In this document: positions 26,300-36,174 of the stretch, in pieces
How the letters are laid out: every line of letters starts with the position of its first letter
How positions within the stretch are numbered: the stretch's first letter is position 1
Assembly: GCF_034274695.1 (NCBI RefSeq)
Contig: NZ_CP128362.1
Span: 5,830,501-5,894,500, forward strand
Length of the DNA stretch: 64,000 nt
From: Chitinophaga sp. LS1
GTDB taxonomy: Bacteria; Bacteroidota; Bacteroidia; Chitinophagales; Chitinophagaceae
Reading direction: 5' to 3'
Notes under the pieces: generated by a model
The model's database searches: none
Told to the model about the DNA's origin: nothing
What the model saw: the letters and a program-made list of their open reading frames with translations, nothing else
Made by a program: the position numbers and the translations under genes

Positions 26300-29140
26300 T
26301 TAAGGTCTTTCTGAATAAATTGCGATCTCTACGCGTCGGTTCTTTTCTTTGGCAACCTGGGTATTTTGTGTGCTAAGGGGTTTAGTTTGTCCGTAACCGA
26401 TAGTCGTGATATGATCTGCACTCACTCCTTTTGAGGTCAGGTAGGTCTTTACCGCTTCGCTTCTTTTTTCTGAAAGGGTTTGATTAAATGCCGGGGTACC
26501 TTCATTATCTGTATGGCCGCTCAATGTTACGTACCATTCAGGATGAGTTTTCAGCAGGGTGGCCAGGTTGTCCATTGATGACAATGAACGTTTAGCAATA
26601 TCTGCTTTCGCACTCGCAAATTGGAGGTTAGAAAATGCTTTATTTACGATAAGTTCTTCTTCTGTTTTTAATGCCGCTTTTTTAGCTTCACCTGCTGTAG
26701 AATCAATCACTGGTCTCACTTCTTCTGTAGACAGCATCGGACCCGGGCCTACTGCAAAACGCTGATCTGAGTAGTTCAGTGTAGCGCCTGTCGCAACCAC
26801 TTCATCTGCTCTGCTGGCTACAATCTGCCAGGTGAACGCCACATTTGATTTCCCGTTTTGTAATTCTTTTACATCAAAGCCATTAGGTGTTTTATTGGTT
26901 ACAAACACACCGTTACAATCACCTTCCAGCTGGATAAATACTTTTAGCGGATGTTTCTCATCTACACGAATATGTTGCGTAAGCAGTTTGTCAAGATCAA
27001 TATGCGCTTTACCATCTTTCAGTTCACCAGCACCATAGTCCTGGAACAGAATTTCCGGTGCTTCTGTACAATACAGTAACCGTGGCGTACCAGCTTCGTC
27101 CTTGATAATGGTAGATTTACTACCTGTAGTAGCATACCCTACAAATGTGCCGGCAGTGGCCTGACCGGCTAAATAAATATTCCCGATCACTGTACTACCA
27201 TAGCGGCTTTCGAAATACCCGCCCCAGCGACCGGCATCACCACCGGAATTGGTAGAACTCTTTCCATAACCACTCACACCAATATAACCCACCCCAGATA
27301 CTCCTGTACCACCTGAAGCTGGCGCAACGACTGACATATTGTTACCTCCACCAGCTACACCCACACCTGCAGTAGTATTAGAAATACCACCAATACCTAC
27401 CACACCGTAGTTAATACCGTTACCCAATACACCTGCACCAGATGTAGGACCCTGTAATAATGAAGTATTCGTATAATCAATGTTGTTACCTATCCCCAGC
27501 AAACCTATCCCCGTGGTACTCTGTGCCCAACCAATCATACCTGCACCATACGCTCCGCTGGATGTATATATAAAGGGAGATCGCGTGGAACCAAAGATCC
27601 CATACCCCCCTGTACTGGAATAGTTTTCACCTTTTATGGGCAAGGAACCCTTACTGTTTGACCAGCCATATACACCGGCACCTGCAGAGGAGACCCCCTG
27701 TATACCATAACCATTACTATAGTTACGGCCATAGATCGCAGCAGTACTGTTAGAGTTATAACCATTGATCGCGTGTTCTGTACTAGCTTCGCTTGAATTC
27801 AATGCCAATGGCGCACCACCCCCAAATACCGTGAATACAGCCTGCCCCTGGGAAGAAGCTGTATCCGCACTACCATTCACAAACACCCTGGAAGTATTGG
27901 TGAAGTGTATTCTTTCCTGTTGCGTACCATTACCATTTGTTTTGATGGCAAAAGCCGCTGTATCAAGTGTACCTATAAAATCAGTGTTCGAATTCGTACC
28001 CGTATTACCTGTCGTGAGCCAAACCTTTTTAGTCGCTTTCAAGGTATCAGTGCTGGCAGTTGTGGCGAGACCTAACTGGCCAGTCGTTTCATAATCCAGC
28101 GTTTTCATCGTCCAGCCTGTACCACCTTCTGCCAGTACCTGCCAGGCCGTGCCATCATAGATATAAGAAGTACGATCAGTCGTATTATAATAAGCCTGGT
28201 TCAGAGTAGGAGAGGTGGGTGCGGTGGCAAAAGAACCCAGCCATGAAATACCTATCCCTTGCACACCATCTTCGGTGAGCACCTGCCAGGTTGTACCATC
28301 GTAGATGTATGATTTTCTATCTGTAGAGTTATAATAAGCCTGGTTGAGCGAAGCGGTCGTCGGGGTATCAGTCAGGGTACCGAGCCAAACGAGCGTTGTA
28401 CCATCCACTCCATCCTGTGCCATAATCTGCCACGCAGTGCCATCATAGATGTAAGACTTTTTGAGGGTCATATCGTAGTAGGCCTGGTTGGAAACAGGAC
28501 CAGTAGGTTCGGTGGTGAAAGCGCCCAGCCAGGTCACAGAAGTACCATCCTGGGTCATAATCTGCCATATACCGGTACTATCGTAGATATAAGATTTCTT
28601 GTCAACACTGTTATAATAAGCGTCGCCGGTAACAGCGGTCAGCGGTGCTGTGGTCAGTGTACCTTTCCAGCTGATGCCAGTACCAGTACCTGTTCCGCCG
28701 GAACTGGATCCACCGTTGGCCGCATACAATGCATAGGGTACGGCAAACATCTGTACTGGGCTACCAATCGCTTCATAATTACCGGATGAGGTCATATCTG
28801 CATAAGCCTGCAGCCAAACATAACCACTGCTCCATGGAATGGCACTCCATGATCCGGTGATCACGGTCCCTTTACCAATTACAGTAGAAATAATACCCTG
28901 TTGGGAACTTACTAATGAAGTTACTTCTTCATATACAGGGGCACTATTATATTCAGCAGAAAAAGAGAACTTGACCATCACCGTCAGGTTCGCTGCTACG
29001 CCCTGGGTACTGGTCTTTCTCAAAACTGCCTGATAGTTCATACCTTGTAAACCGGTAATGCCTGTATTGGTAGTTTGAGCACTTACACTGCTTACACACA
29101 CTAGAAAAGGAAGAAGTAAAATGAGTAAAATTGCTTTCAT
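26300..29140 (-). CDS. large surface protein with four internal repeats and C-terminal OmpA domain
   Basis: The 946-residue protein has a signal peptide and the N-terminal domain common in Bacteroidota fibre-like proteins (GLQGMNYQAVLRKTSTQGV ... FAVPYALYAANG, to about 143). Four repeats of about 48 residues lie at about 150-345, each with the pattern WLGT..P....NQAYYN..D.KSYIYDGT.WQ. A Gly/Ser/Tyr-rich beta-helix-like middle follows (GIQGVSSAGAGVYGWSNSKG), and then an OmpA domain at about 835-946 (LSGHTDNEGTPAFNQTLSEK). It is likely a peptidoglycan-bound surface stalk. The T9SS-tailed gene follows with a 1-nt gap. Confidence 0.8.
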   Translation of the reverse strand: MKAILLILLLPFLVCVSSVSAQTTNTGITGLQGMNYQAVLRKTSTQGVAANLTVMVKFSFSAEYNSAPVYEEVTSLVSSQQGIISTVIGKGTVITGSWSAIPWSSGYVWLQAYADMTSSGNYEAIGSPVQMFAVPYALYAANGGSSSGGTGTGTGISWKGTLTTAPLTAVTGDAYYNSVDKKSYIYDSTGIWQIMTQDGTSVTWLGAFTTEPTGPVSNQAYYDMTLKKSYIYDGTAWQIMAQDGVDGTTLVWLGTLTDTPTTASLNQAYYNSTDRKSYIYDGTTWQVLTEDGVQGIGISWLGSFATAPTSPTLNQAYYNTTDRTSYIYDGTAWQVLAEGGTGWTMKTLDYETTGQLGLATTASTDTLKATKKVWLTTGNTGTNSNTDFIGTLDTAAFAIKTNGNGTQQERIHFTNTSRVFVNGSADTASSQGQAVFTVFGGGAPLALNSSEASTEHAINGYNSNSTAAIYGRNYSNGYGIQGVSSAGAGVYGWSNSKGSLPIKGENYSSTGGYGIFGSTRSPFIYTSSGAYGAGMIGWAQSTTGIGLLGIGNNIDYTNTSLLQGPTSGAGVLGNGINYGVVGIGGISNTTAGVGVAGGGNNMSVVAPASGGTGVSGVGYIGVSGYGKSSTNSGGDAGRWGGYFESRYGSTVIGNIYLAGQATAGTFVGYATTGSKSTIIKDEAGTPRLLYCTEAPEILFQDYGAGELKDGKAHIDLDKLLTQHIRVDEKHPLKVFIQLEGDCNGVFVTNKTPNGFDVKELQNGKSNVAFTWQIVASRADEVVATGATLNYSDQRFAVGPGPMLSTEEVRPVIDSTAGEAKKAALKTEEELIVNKAFSNLQFASAKADIAKRSLSSMDNLATLLKTHPEWYVTLSGHTDNEGTPAFNQTLSEKRSEAVKTYLTSKGVSADHITTIGYGQTKPLSTQNTQVAKEKNRRVEIAIYSERP

Positions 29141-29510
29141 CTCATAGGATATTTGGCCTGCGCTATAAATATAAATAATATCAAGTTAAAAGATATTATT
29201 ATATAATAACTTAAATATAGTAAAGATAGTGCTAATATTTTAGAATTTCCGGAGAAAGTGTCTTTTTTGCATGCTTTTGCCATCAGAATATGCAAAAATG
29301 GCCGAATTCAGGGACCGTATTGTTTGATGGTCAAGGATTAGAGCTAAATATTAAATTATCGGAATAGTAAGTAGCACTAACAGAAACGCTGAATATCAAA
29401 TGTTTCCTGCATTTCATTGTAACATATTAACCCTGACTAATGTCATTTTCACCGGGCTTTACTTTTTGCAGCCAGCACCGTATATTGGGTGTTCTAAAGG
29501 ATTTCAAGAT
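29141..29510. other. divergent promoter region of the OmpA surface protein and GH92 genes
   Basis: This 370-bp AT-rich spacer separates two divergent genes, so it must carry both promoters. TACTTTTTG at 29460-29468 is one base longer than the TAnnTTTG consensus and lies 43 bp before the GH92 ATG. An AT-rich inverted pair, AATATTATATAATATT-like, is near 29185-29215. No operator is obvious. Confidence 0.35.
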
Positions 29511-31796
29511 ATGAAATTGGGACTCATGCATTACCCAATGCTGGCAGCGGCGTTGCTCGCTTCCGGCATTCAATTAAACGGTCAATCAAAAAAGACAGTT
29601 GTTACAGGCACCAAGGTTTACAAACCAGTAGATTATGTAGATCCTTACATCGGATCGGGCGGCCACGGCCACGTATTTGTAGGCGCCAACGTACCTTTTG
29701 GTGCGGTTCAGGTAGGGCCTACCAATATCACAAAAGGTTGGGATTGGTGCTCTGGTTATCATTACTCTGACAGTGTCATGATCGGTTTTTCGCAGACACA
29801 CCTGAGTGGTACCGGTATCGGTGACCTGGGCGACGTACTCATAATGCCCTATACCGGCAAGGTACGTACGAACCGTGGTACACAGGATAATCCCACCAGC
29901 GGTTATGGCTCGCACTACTCCCACGCACACGAAACGGCAAAACCTGGTTATTATGCCGTAACGCTGGAAGATTACAAAATTAAGGTGGAACTCACCGCCT
30001 CTGAAAGAGTAGGCTTTCATAAGTATACTTTCCCTCAGAACGAAGAAGGTCACATTATTGTAGACCTGAAAGAAGGGATCGGTTGGGATGGTCCCGTAGA
30101 AACTTACATCACCAAAAAGGATGAATACACCCTCGAAGGCTATCGATATTCTAAAGGATGGGCGGTAGACCAACGCCTGTGGTTCGCGATCAAAAGTAAT
30201 GTGCCAATGAAGGACTTTACTGTGTATAATGCCGATGTGCTGAAAACAGGCACTGCTGCCAGCGCCAAAGAGGTGAAAGGTGTGATCTCCTTTCAAAAAG
30301 CGCCCGCCACTGTGCTGCTGAAGGTGGGTATTTCTCCTGTAAGCAGTGACAATGCCTTAAAGAATATCAATACTGAAATTCCGGGATGGGATTTTGCAGC
30401 CGTGACAAAGGCAGCAAATGAAAAATGGAATAAGGAGTTGTCAAAAGTAAGTCTGACTACCAGGAATGATTCTGCAAAGACGATTTTCTATACTTCCTTA
30501 TATCATACCATGATCGCACCGTCATTGTTCAATGACAATAATGGTGCATACCGTGGTACTGATAAGCACGAGTATGCGAACCCGGGTTTCAACAACTACA
30601 CCGTATTTTCTCTCTGGGATATTTACCGTTCAGACATGCCGATGTATACGCTGTTGCAACCTGATCGTGTAAGCGGGTTTGTAAATTCTATGCTGGCTAT
30701 TTACAAACAACAGGGCAAACTGCCTATCTGGCCACTGATGGGCAATGAAACGGATTGTATGGTAGGATACCATGCAGTGCCTTTTATTGCAGATGCATAC
30801 CTGAAAGGGTATACCGGTTTTGATCCAAACGAAGCTTTTGAAGCCATGAAGACTTCTGCCACCAGAGATGATTATGGCATGAAGGATATCAAAGCGAAAG
30901 GCTATATCTCTTCCGAACATGAAAAGGAGTCCGTGTCCAAAGCGATGGAATACGCGATCGACGACTGGTGTATAGCTGCCATGGCAAAGAAACTGGGTCG
31001 TACCGAAGACTTTGAATATTTCTCTAAACGGGCAACTTATTATAAGAACTACTTTGATCCTTCCATACGTTTTGTGCGTCCAAGAATGGATGATGGTAGC
31101 TGGAAAACGCCTTTTGATCCTTTCAATTCTATCCATGAATTTGGGGATTTTACAGAGGGCAATGCCTGGCAATATACCTGGCTGGTACCACAGGATCCGG
31201 AAGGCCTGATTGCCCTGCTGGGTGGCGATGAGCCGTTCACCAAGAAACTGGATAGCCTGTTTACCGCTTCCGGTGATATGGGTGACAAGGCAAGTAGTGA
31301 TATTTCTGGTCTGATCGGGATGTATGCACATGGAAATGAACCAAGTCATCACGTCACTTACCTGTACAATTATGCCGGTTACCAGTGGAAGACGGCGGAG
31401 AAGGTAAGACAGGTGGTCAATGAATTCTATACCACTACGCCCGAAGGACTGGCAGGTAACGAGGATTGTGGTGCCATGTCTTCCTGGTATGTAATGTCTT
31501 CATTAGGTTTCTACCCTGTAAACCCTGCAAAAGGGATTTATGTACTGGGTAGCCCGCTGTTTGATAAAGCAGTGCTGAAATTAGCCGGTGGAAAGACCTT
31601 TACTGTGGAGACTGTGAACAATAGCGGGACGAATATCTATATCCAGAGTGCTACCCTGAATGGTAAGCCGTATAAGAATAGTTATATCCGTCATGCGGAT
31701 ATGGTGAAAGGAGGGGTGTTGAAAATCAAAATGGGCCCTCAGCCCAACTATGATTTTGGGAAGGCACCAGAAAATCGCCCGGATTCTAAATTCTGA
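29511..31796 (+). CDS. GH92 alpha-mannosidase, secreted
   Basis: I chose the ATG at 29511 (MKLGLMHYPMLAAALLASGI), which gives a signal peptide; the upstream open frame is not signal-like. The 761-residue protein has the GH92 landmarks: YVDPYIGSGGHGHVFVGANV, GWDWCSGYHYSDSVMIGFSQ, GNETDCMVGYHAVPFIADAY, EGNAWQYTWLVPQDPEGLI and GNEDCGAMSSWYVMSSLGFY. GH92 enzymes are calcium-dependent exo-alpha-mannosidases that trim N-glycan or yeast mannan chains; Bacteroidota carry many. It is monocistronic with a strong terminator and lacks a SusC/SusD neighbour. Confidence 0.94.
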   Translation: MKLGLMHYPMLAAALLASGIQLNGQSKKTVVTGTKVYKPVDYVDPYIGSGGHGHVFVGANVPFGAVQVGPTNITKGWDWCSGYHYSDSVMIGFSQTHLSGTGIGDLGDVLIMPYTGKVRTNRGTQDNPTSGYGSHYSHAHETAKPGYYAVTLEDYKIKVELTASERVGFHKYTFPQNEEGHIIVDLKEGIGWDGPVETYITKKDEYTLEGYRYSKGWAVDQRLWFAIKSNVPMKDFTVYNADVLKTGTAASAKEVKGVISFQKAPATVLLKVGISPVSSDNALKNINTEIPGWDFAAVTKAANEKWNKELSKVSLTTRNDSAKTIFYTSLYHTMIAPSLFNDNNGAYRGTDKHEYANPGFNNYTVFSLWDIYRSDMPMYTLLQPDRVSGFVNSMLAIYKQQGKLPIWPLMGNETDCMVGYHAVPFIADAYLKGYTGFDPNEAFEAMKTSATRDDYGMKDIKAKGYISSEHEKESVSKAMEYAIDDWCIAAMAKKLGRTEDFEYFSKRATYYKNYFDPSIRFVRPRMDDGSWKTPFDPFNSIHEFGDFTEGNAWQYTWLVPQDPEGLIALLGGDEPFTKKLDSLFTASGDMGDKASSDISGLIGMYAHGNEPSHHVTYLYNYAGYQWKTAEKVRQVVNEFYTTTPEGLAGNEDCGAMSSWYVMSSLGFYPVNPAKGIYVLGSPLFDKAVLKLAGGKTFTVETVNNSGTNIYIQSATLNGKPYKNSYIRHADMVKGGVLKIKMGPQPNYDFGKAPENRPDSKF

Positions 31797-31813
31797 TTTT
31801 TTTATAACTGAGA

Positions 31814-31877
31814 AAAAGCCGCTTTTGTCCGAAGGGACAAAAGCGGCTTTTTTGATTTCCAGGCCTGCCGGAGGCAA
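31814..31877 (+). terminator. long-stem terminator with adjacent CCTGCCGGAGGC motif (copy 2)
   Basis: A 17-bp perfect stem (31814-31830 with 31835-31851) around GAAG is followed by T. CCTGCCGGAGGC begins at 31864, 13 nt after the stem, and a palindromic TGACCGCAGGTCA follows at 31904-31916. The remaining spacer to FecR at 32118 shows no other feature. Confidence 0.8.
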
Positions 31878-32117
31878 AAAAAACACACCCCGCATTCAAA
31901 TCCTGACCGCAGGTCATGAAATTGATAAAATACTACTCATTTTTGTGAAAATAATATAGAGTGTAAAATAATAAGCGTAAGAAAAACAACTTGTTATCTC
32001 AAATCATTAACTGGTAATTAACTTAATTATCAAACAGATGGTCCTAACTTCGATGCAATAGATTGCAAGAGAAATTCACGTGCAGAAGCCACCGTCTTAT
32101 TTAACAAGGAATTATTT

Positions 32118-33287
32118 ATGATGATCGAGAACCACGAGCACATTTACCAGCTCCTGTTGGAAAAACGAAACGGTACAATCAGCGAAGCAGACGATGCCTG
32201 GGTCGCAGGTCTTATCGACAACCACGAAGAGATCGCCCTAATGTGGCGTGCCCTGAAACAAAGCTACATCACTCCCGGCGAAGAAGCCCTCTGGCATCAG
32301 ATCGATGAAAATGCTGCCTGGAACAATGTTAAAAGTCAGCTCACTGTACCCGGCCGAAAGGTTCACATGAACCGTACGCTCCTGATGGCAGCTGCCATCA
32401 CGGTCCTCGTAGCCCTTGCCATCAGTGCCGTCTGGCGTTCCGGTATCTGGCAAAAAGATACCCCTCTGCCCATCGCTGCCGCCACCCATCCGGTAGGCAC
32501 CGTTCCCGGTTTGCAATTACAACTGGCCAACGGTAGCACCGTAGCGTTGCCATACAACCAGGCCCGTCAGCAAATTACTGCCGGTGACGTACAGCTGAGT
32601 GCCGGCGCCAAACAACTACAATATGCAGCTAATGGAAAAATGGGAGAAGGGTTCAATACACTGACCGTTCCCCCAAAAATGGATTATAAACTCGCCCTCT
32701 CAGACGGTACGGAAGTATGGCTGAATGCCACCTCCAAACTTCGCTTCCCCTTCGCTTTCAACGGCGATAAAAGGGAAGTATACCTGGAAGGCGAGGGCTA
32801 CTTCAATGTAGCAAAGAAAGATGGACAGCCTTTTATCGTACACACTGCCCACACAGATATTACCGTACTCGGTACCACCTTCAATGTGAATGCATACAAC
32901 AAAGACGTGACCACTACCTCCCTGGTAACAGGTAAGGTGCTGACTAAATCCGGCAACGAGGAAGTAACCCTGAAACCCGGCCAGCAGGTAGCATACAATA
33001 CCAGTAACAAATACAGCGTGGACAACTTTGACGCTGAAGAAGTACTGGCATGGATGCGTGGTCTCTATGTCTTCCACAACACCTCTTTGGAACACATCGC
33101 TACTGTAATAGAGCGGTGGTATGGCGTAAAAGTAGTGTTCGACGACCCTTCCCTCGCTGGCAAGAAATTTACCGGTGGACTGGAAAAACTTCAGACCCTT
33201 GATTACTTCCTCGAAACACTACAGATCATTGGAGATGTAGATCACTACTACGACAAAGACGTATTGCACCTGAAATTGAAGAAATAA
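32118..33287 (+). CDS. FecR-family anti-sigma factor (orphan)
   Basis: The 389-residue protein has an N-terminal anti-sigma helical region (1-80), one membrane segment (about 86-106), a FecR domain at about 180-300 (LSDGTEVWLNATSKLRFPF, VYLEGEGYFNVAKKDGQPF, VLGTTFNVNAY) and a DUF4974-like C-terminus (HIATVIERWYGVKVVFDDPS). It normally holds an ECF sigma factor and responds to a SusC transporter. No sigma gene precedes it and no SusC follows it: the left neighbour is GH92 and the right neighbour is a convergent response regulator. Confidence 0.92.
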   Translation: MMIENHEHIYQLLLEKRNGTISEADDAWVAGLIDNHEEIALMWRALKQSYITPGEEALWHQIDENAAWNNVKSQLTVPGRKVHMNRTLLMAAAITVLVALAISAVWRSGIWQKDTPLPIAAATHPVGTVPGLQLQLANGSTVALPYNQARQQITAGDVQLSAGAKQLQYAANGKMGEGFNTLTVPPKMDYKLALSDGTEVWLNATSKLRFPFAFNGDKREVYLEGEGYFNVAKKDGQPFIVHTAHTDITVLGTTFNVNAYNKDVTTTSLVTGKVLTKSGNEEVTLKPGQQVAYNTSNKYSVDNFDAEEVLAWMRGLYVFHNTSLEHIATVIERWYGVKVVFDDPSLAGKKFTGGLEKLQTLDYFLETLQIIGDVDHYYDKDVLHLKLKK

Positions 33288-33326
33288 TTGTTATTCAGAA
33301 AGCTATAGATTTTGATAAAATAATAG

Positions 33327-33992
33327 CTAACCTAATATCCGGTATTGCTGCTGCAAATTCCGGATGGCGTACTTGATCAGGGAATTATGCCCTGTCAGGT
33401 TTAGCTTTTTTGAAATGTTGTGCCTGTGGTTCTCAACAGTCTTGATACTAATGTTGAGAGCCTGTGCAATTTCTTTAGTGCTCAATCCTTCCGCAATCAT
33501 CTGCATGATGCGTAGTTCTGTTTTACTCAGTTTGCTGTGTATCTCCGGGGCAACTACAGGCATAGACACAATGGTGGTATGCTTTTTCTCCCGATGTTGC
33601 AGGTTGAAAACCGTAAACCTTGTGATCCTCGATTTAATACTCATGAGCAGTTCTTTGCTCTTAAAAGGCTTGGTCAGAAAATCATCTGCACCGAGATTCA
33701 TTCCCATCCGCATATCTTCCTTACTTTCTTTGCCACTGATCAGTATAATGGGTAAATGCTGCAGTGTGGGGTCGTTTCGCAATTCCATAAGGAAGTGGTA
33801 ACCACTGCCACCTCTCAGTTTTACGCCACATAAAATGAGGTCCGGTTTAAACTGACGGCTCATGTACATCCCTTCTTCGGGGGTTGTACTGGTGATCAGA
33901 TCGTAGTTGTGTAGGGCTAGTAGCTGCTGGATTTTCCGGATTAAAGCAGTGTCTTCCTCCAAGAGTAAAATTTTATAGATTGGTGCTGTCAT
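33327..33992 (-). CDS. LuxR-type response regulator with substituted phospho-acceptor
   Basis: The 221-residue protein has a receiver domain (1-120) and a LuxR/NarL helix-turn-helix (SKTELRIMQMIAEGLSTKEI, then ALNISIKTVENHRHNI). The acidic pair EED (12-14), the switch Ser86 and Lys108 (LTKPF) are kept. The residue aligned with the phospho-acceptor Asp is Gly56 (PDLILCGVKLRG). It probably works without phosphorylation or binds a ligand. It is convergent with FecR and has no adjacent kinase. Confidence 0.88.
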   Translation of the reverse strand: MTAPIYKILLLEEDTALIRKIQQLLALHNYDLITSTTPEEGMYMSRQFKPDLILCGVKLRGGSGYHFLMELRNDPTLQHLPIILISGKESKEDMRMGMNLGADDFLTKPFKSKELLMSIKSRITRFTVFNLQHREKKHTTIVSMPVVAPEIHSKLSKTELRIMQMIAEGLSTKEIAQALNISIKTVENHRHNISKKLNLTGHNSLIKYAIRNLQQQYRILG

Positions 33993-35400
33993 TCAATTTA
34001 ATTTGAGCTGGTTTATACGTTCTCGTTAGGCCTGTTTTCGCTGCATAGGGGCCTTTTTTAGTTCGCTGGTTCTCATCAAGAACGCATATCTCCTGCTGAC
34101 GTGGTTTAATAGGACTGATAAATGCCACTGTTAGATTGAATAAATTTTCCCACTCTGATTGGTGAAAGCGATGGATAATGGTTGGTTCCTTTCTCCAAAG
34201 TTGCAGGTAATGTGCTAATGACCATACTCATTTTTTTTTAGTCTAATAATAATGTCTTTTTCCTAGTGGGGTTTTTCAAGAAGATAGGTATGGATTCCAA
34301 CTGCTGACCTGCACGTAAATATGCGTCAAATAACCGCCCCTTTTGCCTTTTCAGCTGTGGTCGATACTTAAAATAAGTGTTAGTACCTAGAAATATGTGT
34401 ATACTTACTCATTTTATAAAAAAGCATGCCAATAAATGTAGTTTTGACGACAACAATTTTACATCTTTACAGTAATAAATGCATAAAGCATTTAAAACTA
34501 GATATATTCAGTGTAAAAATTAACATCAATAAGGTATAAAATTTATGTCTTATTTCATTGATTTAATTTTTTGGAACGATATACAAGTGAAACAGGAAGA
34601 GTATAGCTCAAAATTGATAGAGAGCCATATCCATAATAAAGCCAGACTCTCGCTAAGCCTTGGTATGCGTATTGGGTACCAGGGCAACTGCGATAGATTT
34701 GGGACCCCAAGGCTACAAGCTGTGTATCCCTCTATACCAGGCTCTGCATAGGAACTGTGTAACCCCACGGTAAATATATAGAACAGCGCCAGGTACCTTA
34801 TTAATACACAGGTTTTCATAGGATAGATAACTAAATTGCCGCCTATTCCTGGGCGGCATTTCATTTTTACGTCAGTCACGATCGCTACTTTCTTCTGCTA
34901 ACTATCAATTTTCAGGCAGTCAATACCGCTATTTCCTTCTACCGACAGTACATTTTCCGTCATTCAATACCGCTATTTTCTTCTGTTGACTGTACATTTC
35001 CCGTCAGTCACGATCGCTATTTCCTTCTACCGACAGTACATTTTCCGTCATTCAATACCGCTATTTTCTTCTGTTGACTGTACATTTCCCGTCCGCCACG
35101 ATCACTATTTCCTTCTACCGACAGTACATTTTCCGTCATTCAATACCGCTATTTTCTTCTGTTGACTGTACATTTCCCGTCAGCCACGATCACTATTCCC
35201 TTCTGCCATCCATCCATTTTCCATCATTTACCCATCCCTATTACCTCCTCCTTGCCCCCCGCGACCCTACTTTCATTCCCACTCCGATGCTACCATTCCC
35301 AACACCCGTTTCCTTTTAATTAAATAATTCCTTAGATTTATTCTTCAGGTCTTCGGGCCCTTCTAACTACTATGTATATACTATTAACTTAAATAATTCC
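33993..35400. other. 1.4 kb spacer between divergent genes, with satellite array
   Basis: I find no confident gene here. A minus-strand frame from ATG 34819 (MKTCVLIRYLALFYIFTVGL) resembles a signal peptide, but the rest (to 34550) matches nothing and is Trp/Leu-rich. A terminator-like hairpin TGCCGCC..GGGCGGCA lies at about 34838-34860, followed by a T-rich stretch on the plus strand. A 44/88-bp array occupies 34915-35205. The segment 33993-34540 is AT-rich and featureless apart from the promoter region of the LuxR-type gene. Confidence 0.5.
34915..35205. repeat. 88-bp higher-order array made of two 44-bp sub-units (three dimers)
   Basis: Sub-unit A begins CATTCAATACCGCTATTTTC and contains GTTGACTGTACATTTCCCGT. 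Sub-unit B begins CAGTCACGATCGCTATTTCC and contains ACCGACAGTACATTTTCCGT. They alternate B-A-B-A-B-A with almost no length change, and a decayed unit sits on each side (34875-34915 and 35185-35230). A and B differ at fixed positions, so the present array grew by copying the dimer. Confidence 0.92.
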
Positions 35401-36168
35401 ATGGAACAATCCACTACTCAATCAGCCCGGAGGAAATTTCTCCGTAACTTATCACTTGGCACCCTGGCTGCGGCGGCCCTTCCTGACATCTCATTTGCCA
35501 ACCCCATTAGTGAAAAAGCTAAAAAGATAACCCTGAAAAAGGATGCTGTGATCCTGTTCCAGGGCGATTCTATTACCGATGCCGGCCGTAAAAGAGATCA
35601 TGATGAAGCAAACAATGGCGGTGCCCTGGGCACCGGGTATGCATTTCTCGCAGCGGCAGCTTTGTTAAAACAATTCCCTGACCGGAACCTGAAGATCTAT
35701 AACAGAGGCATCAGCGGGAATAAAGTATACCAGCTGGCAGAACGCTGGGACGCAGATTGCCTGAACCTGCAACCAGATGTACTCAGTATTTTGATTGGGG
35801 TAAATGACTATTGGCATACGCTGACTAATAATTATACCGGTACCGTTAAAACCTATCAGGATGACCTGACTGCTTTGCTGGATCGTACGAAGCAGAAATT
35901 ACCAAATGTACAGTTGATTATCGGAGAGCCGTTTGCTGTCAATCATGTGAAAGCTGTAGATGACAAATGGTTTCCGGCATTTAATGACTATCGTACAGCT
36001 GCAAAAGAAATAGCAGGTAAATACAATGCCATTTTCATTCCTTACCAGGATATCTTTGATAAGGCACAAAAGTCTGCACCAGGTAGTTACTGGACGGGGG
36101 ATGGGGTACATCCCAGCCTGGCAGGTGCAGAGCTGATGGCGAGTAGCTGGTTGGATACTGTAAAATAA
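35401..36168 (+). CDS. SGNH/GDSL-type esterase, exported
   Basis: The 255-residue protein starts with a twin-arginine-like signal (SARRKFLRNLSLGTLAAAAL). The SGNH blocks are clear: block I FQGDSITDAG with Ser57, block II RGISGNKVYQL, block III IGVNDYW with Asn135, and block V DGVHPS with Asp234 and His237. Relatives remove acetyl groups from plant polysaccharides such as rhamnogalacturonan or xylan. It stands alone with its own terminator. Confidence 0.92.
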   Translation: MEQSTTQSARRKFLRNLSLGTLAAAALPDISFANPISEKAKKITLKKDAVILFQGDSITDAGRKRDHDEANNGGALGTGYAFLAAAALLKQFPDRNLKIYNRGISGNKVYQLAERWDADCLNLQPDVLSILIGVNDYWHTLTNNYTGTVKTYQDDLTALLDRTKQKLPNVQLIIGEPFAVNHVKAVDDKWFPAFNDYRTAAKEIAGKYNAIFIPYQDIFDKAQKSAPGSYWTGDGVHPSLAGAELMASSWLDTVK

Positions 36169-36174
36169 TAATGC

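Noticed and set aside
29586..30296. 236-codon open frame antisense to the GH92 gene
   Set aside because: It lies wholly within the well-supported GH92 coding sequence, has no recognisable domain, and is explained by the codon composition of the sense gene.
34550..34819. Small secreted protein on the minus strand starting MKTCVLIRYLALFYIFTVGL
   Set aside because: The signal-like start is attractive, but the remaining residues match no family and the composition looks non-coding, so I list it only inside the spacer description.
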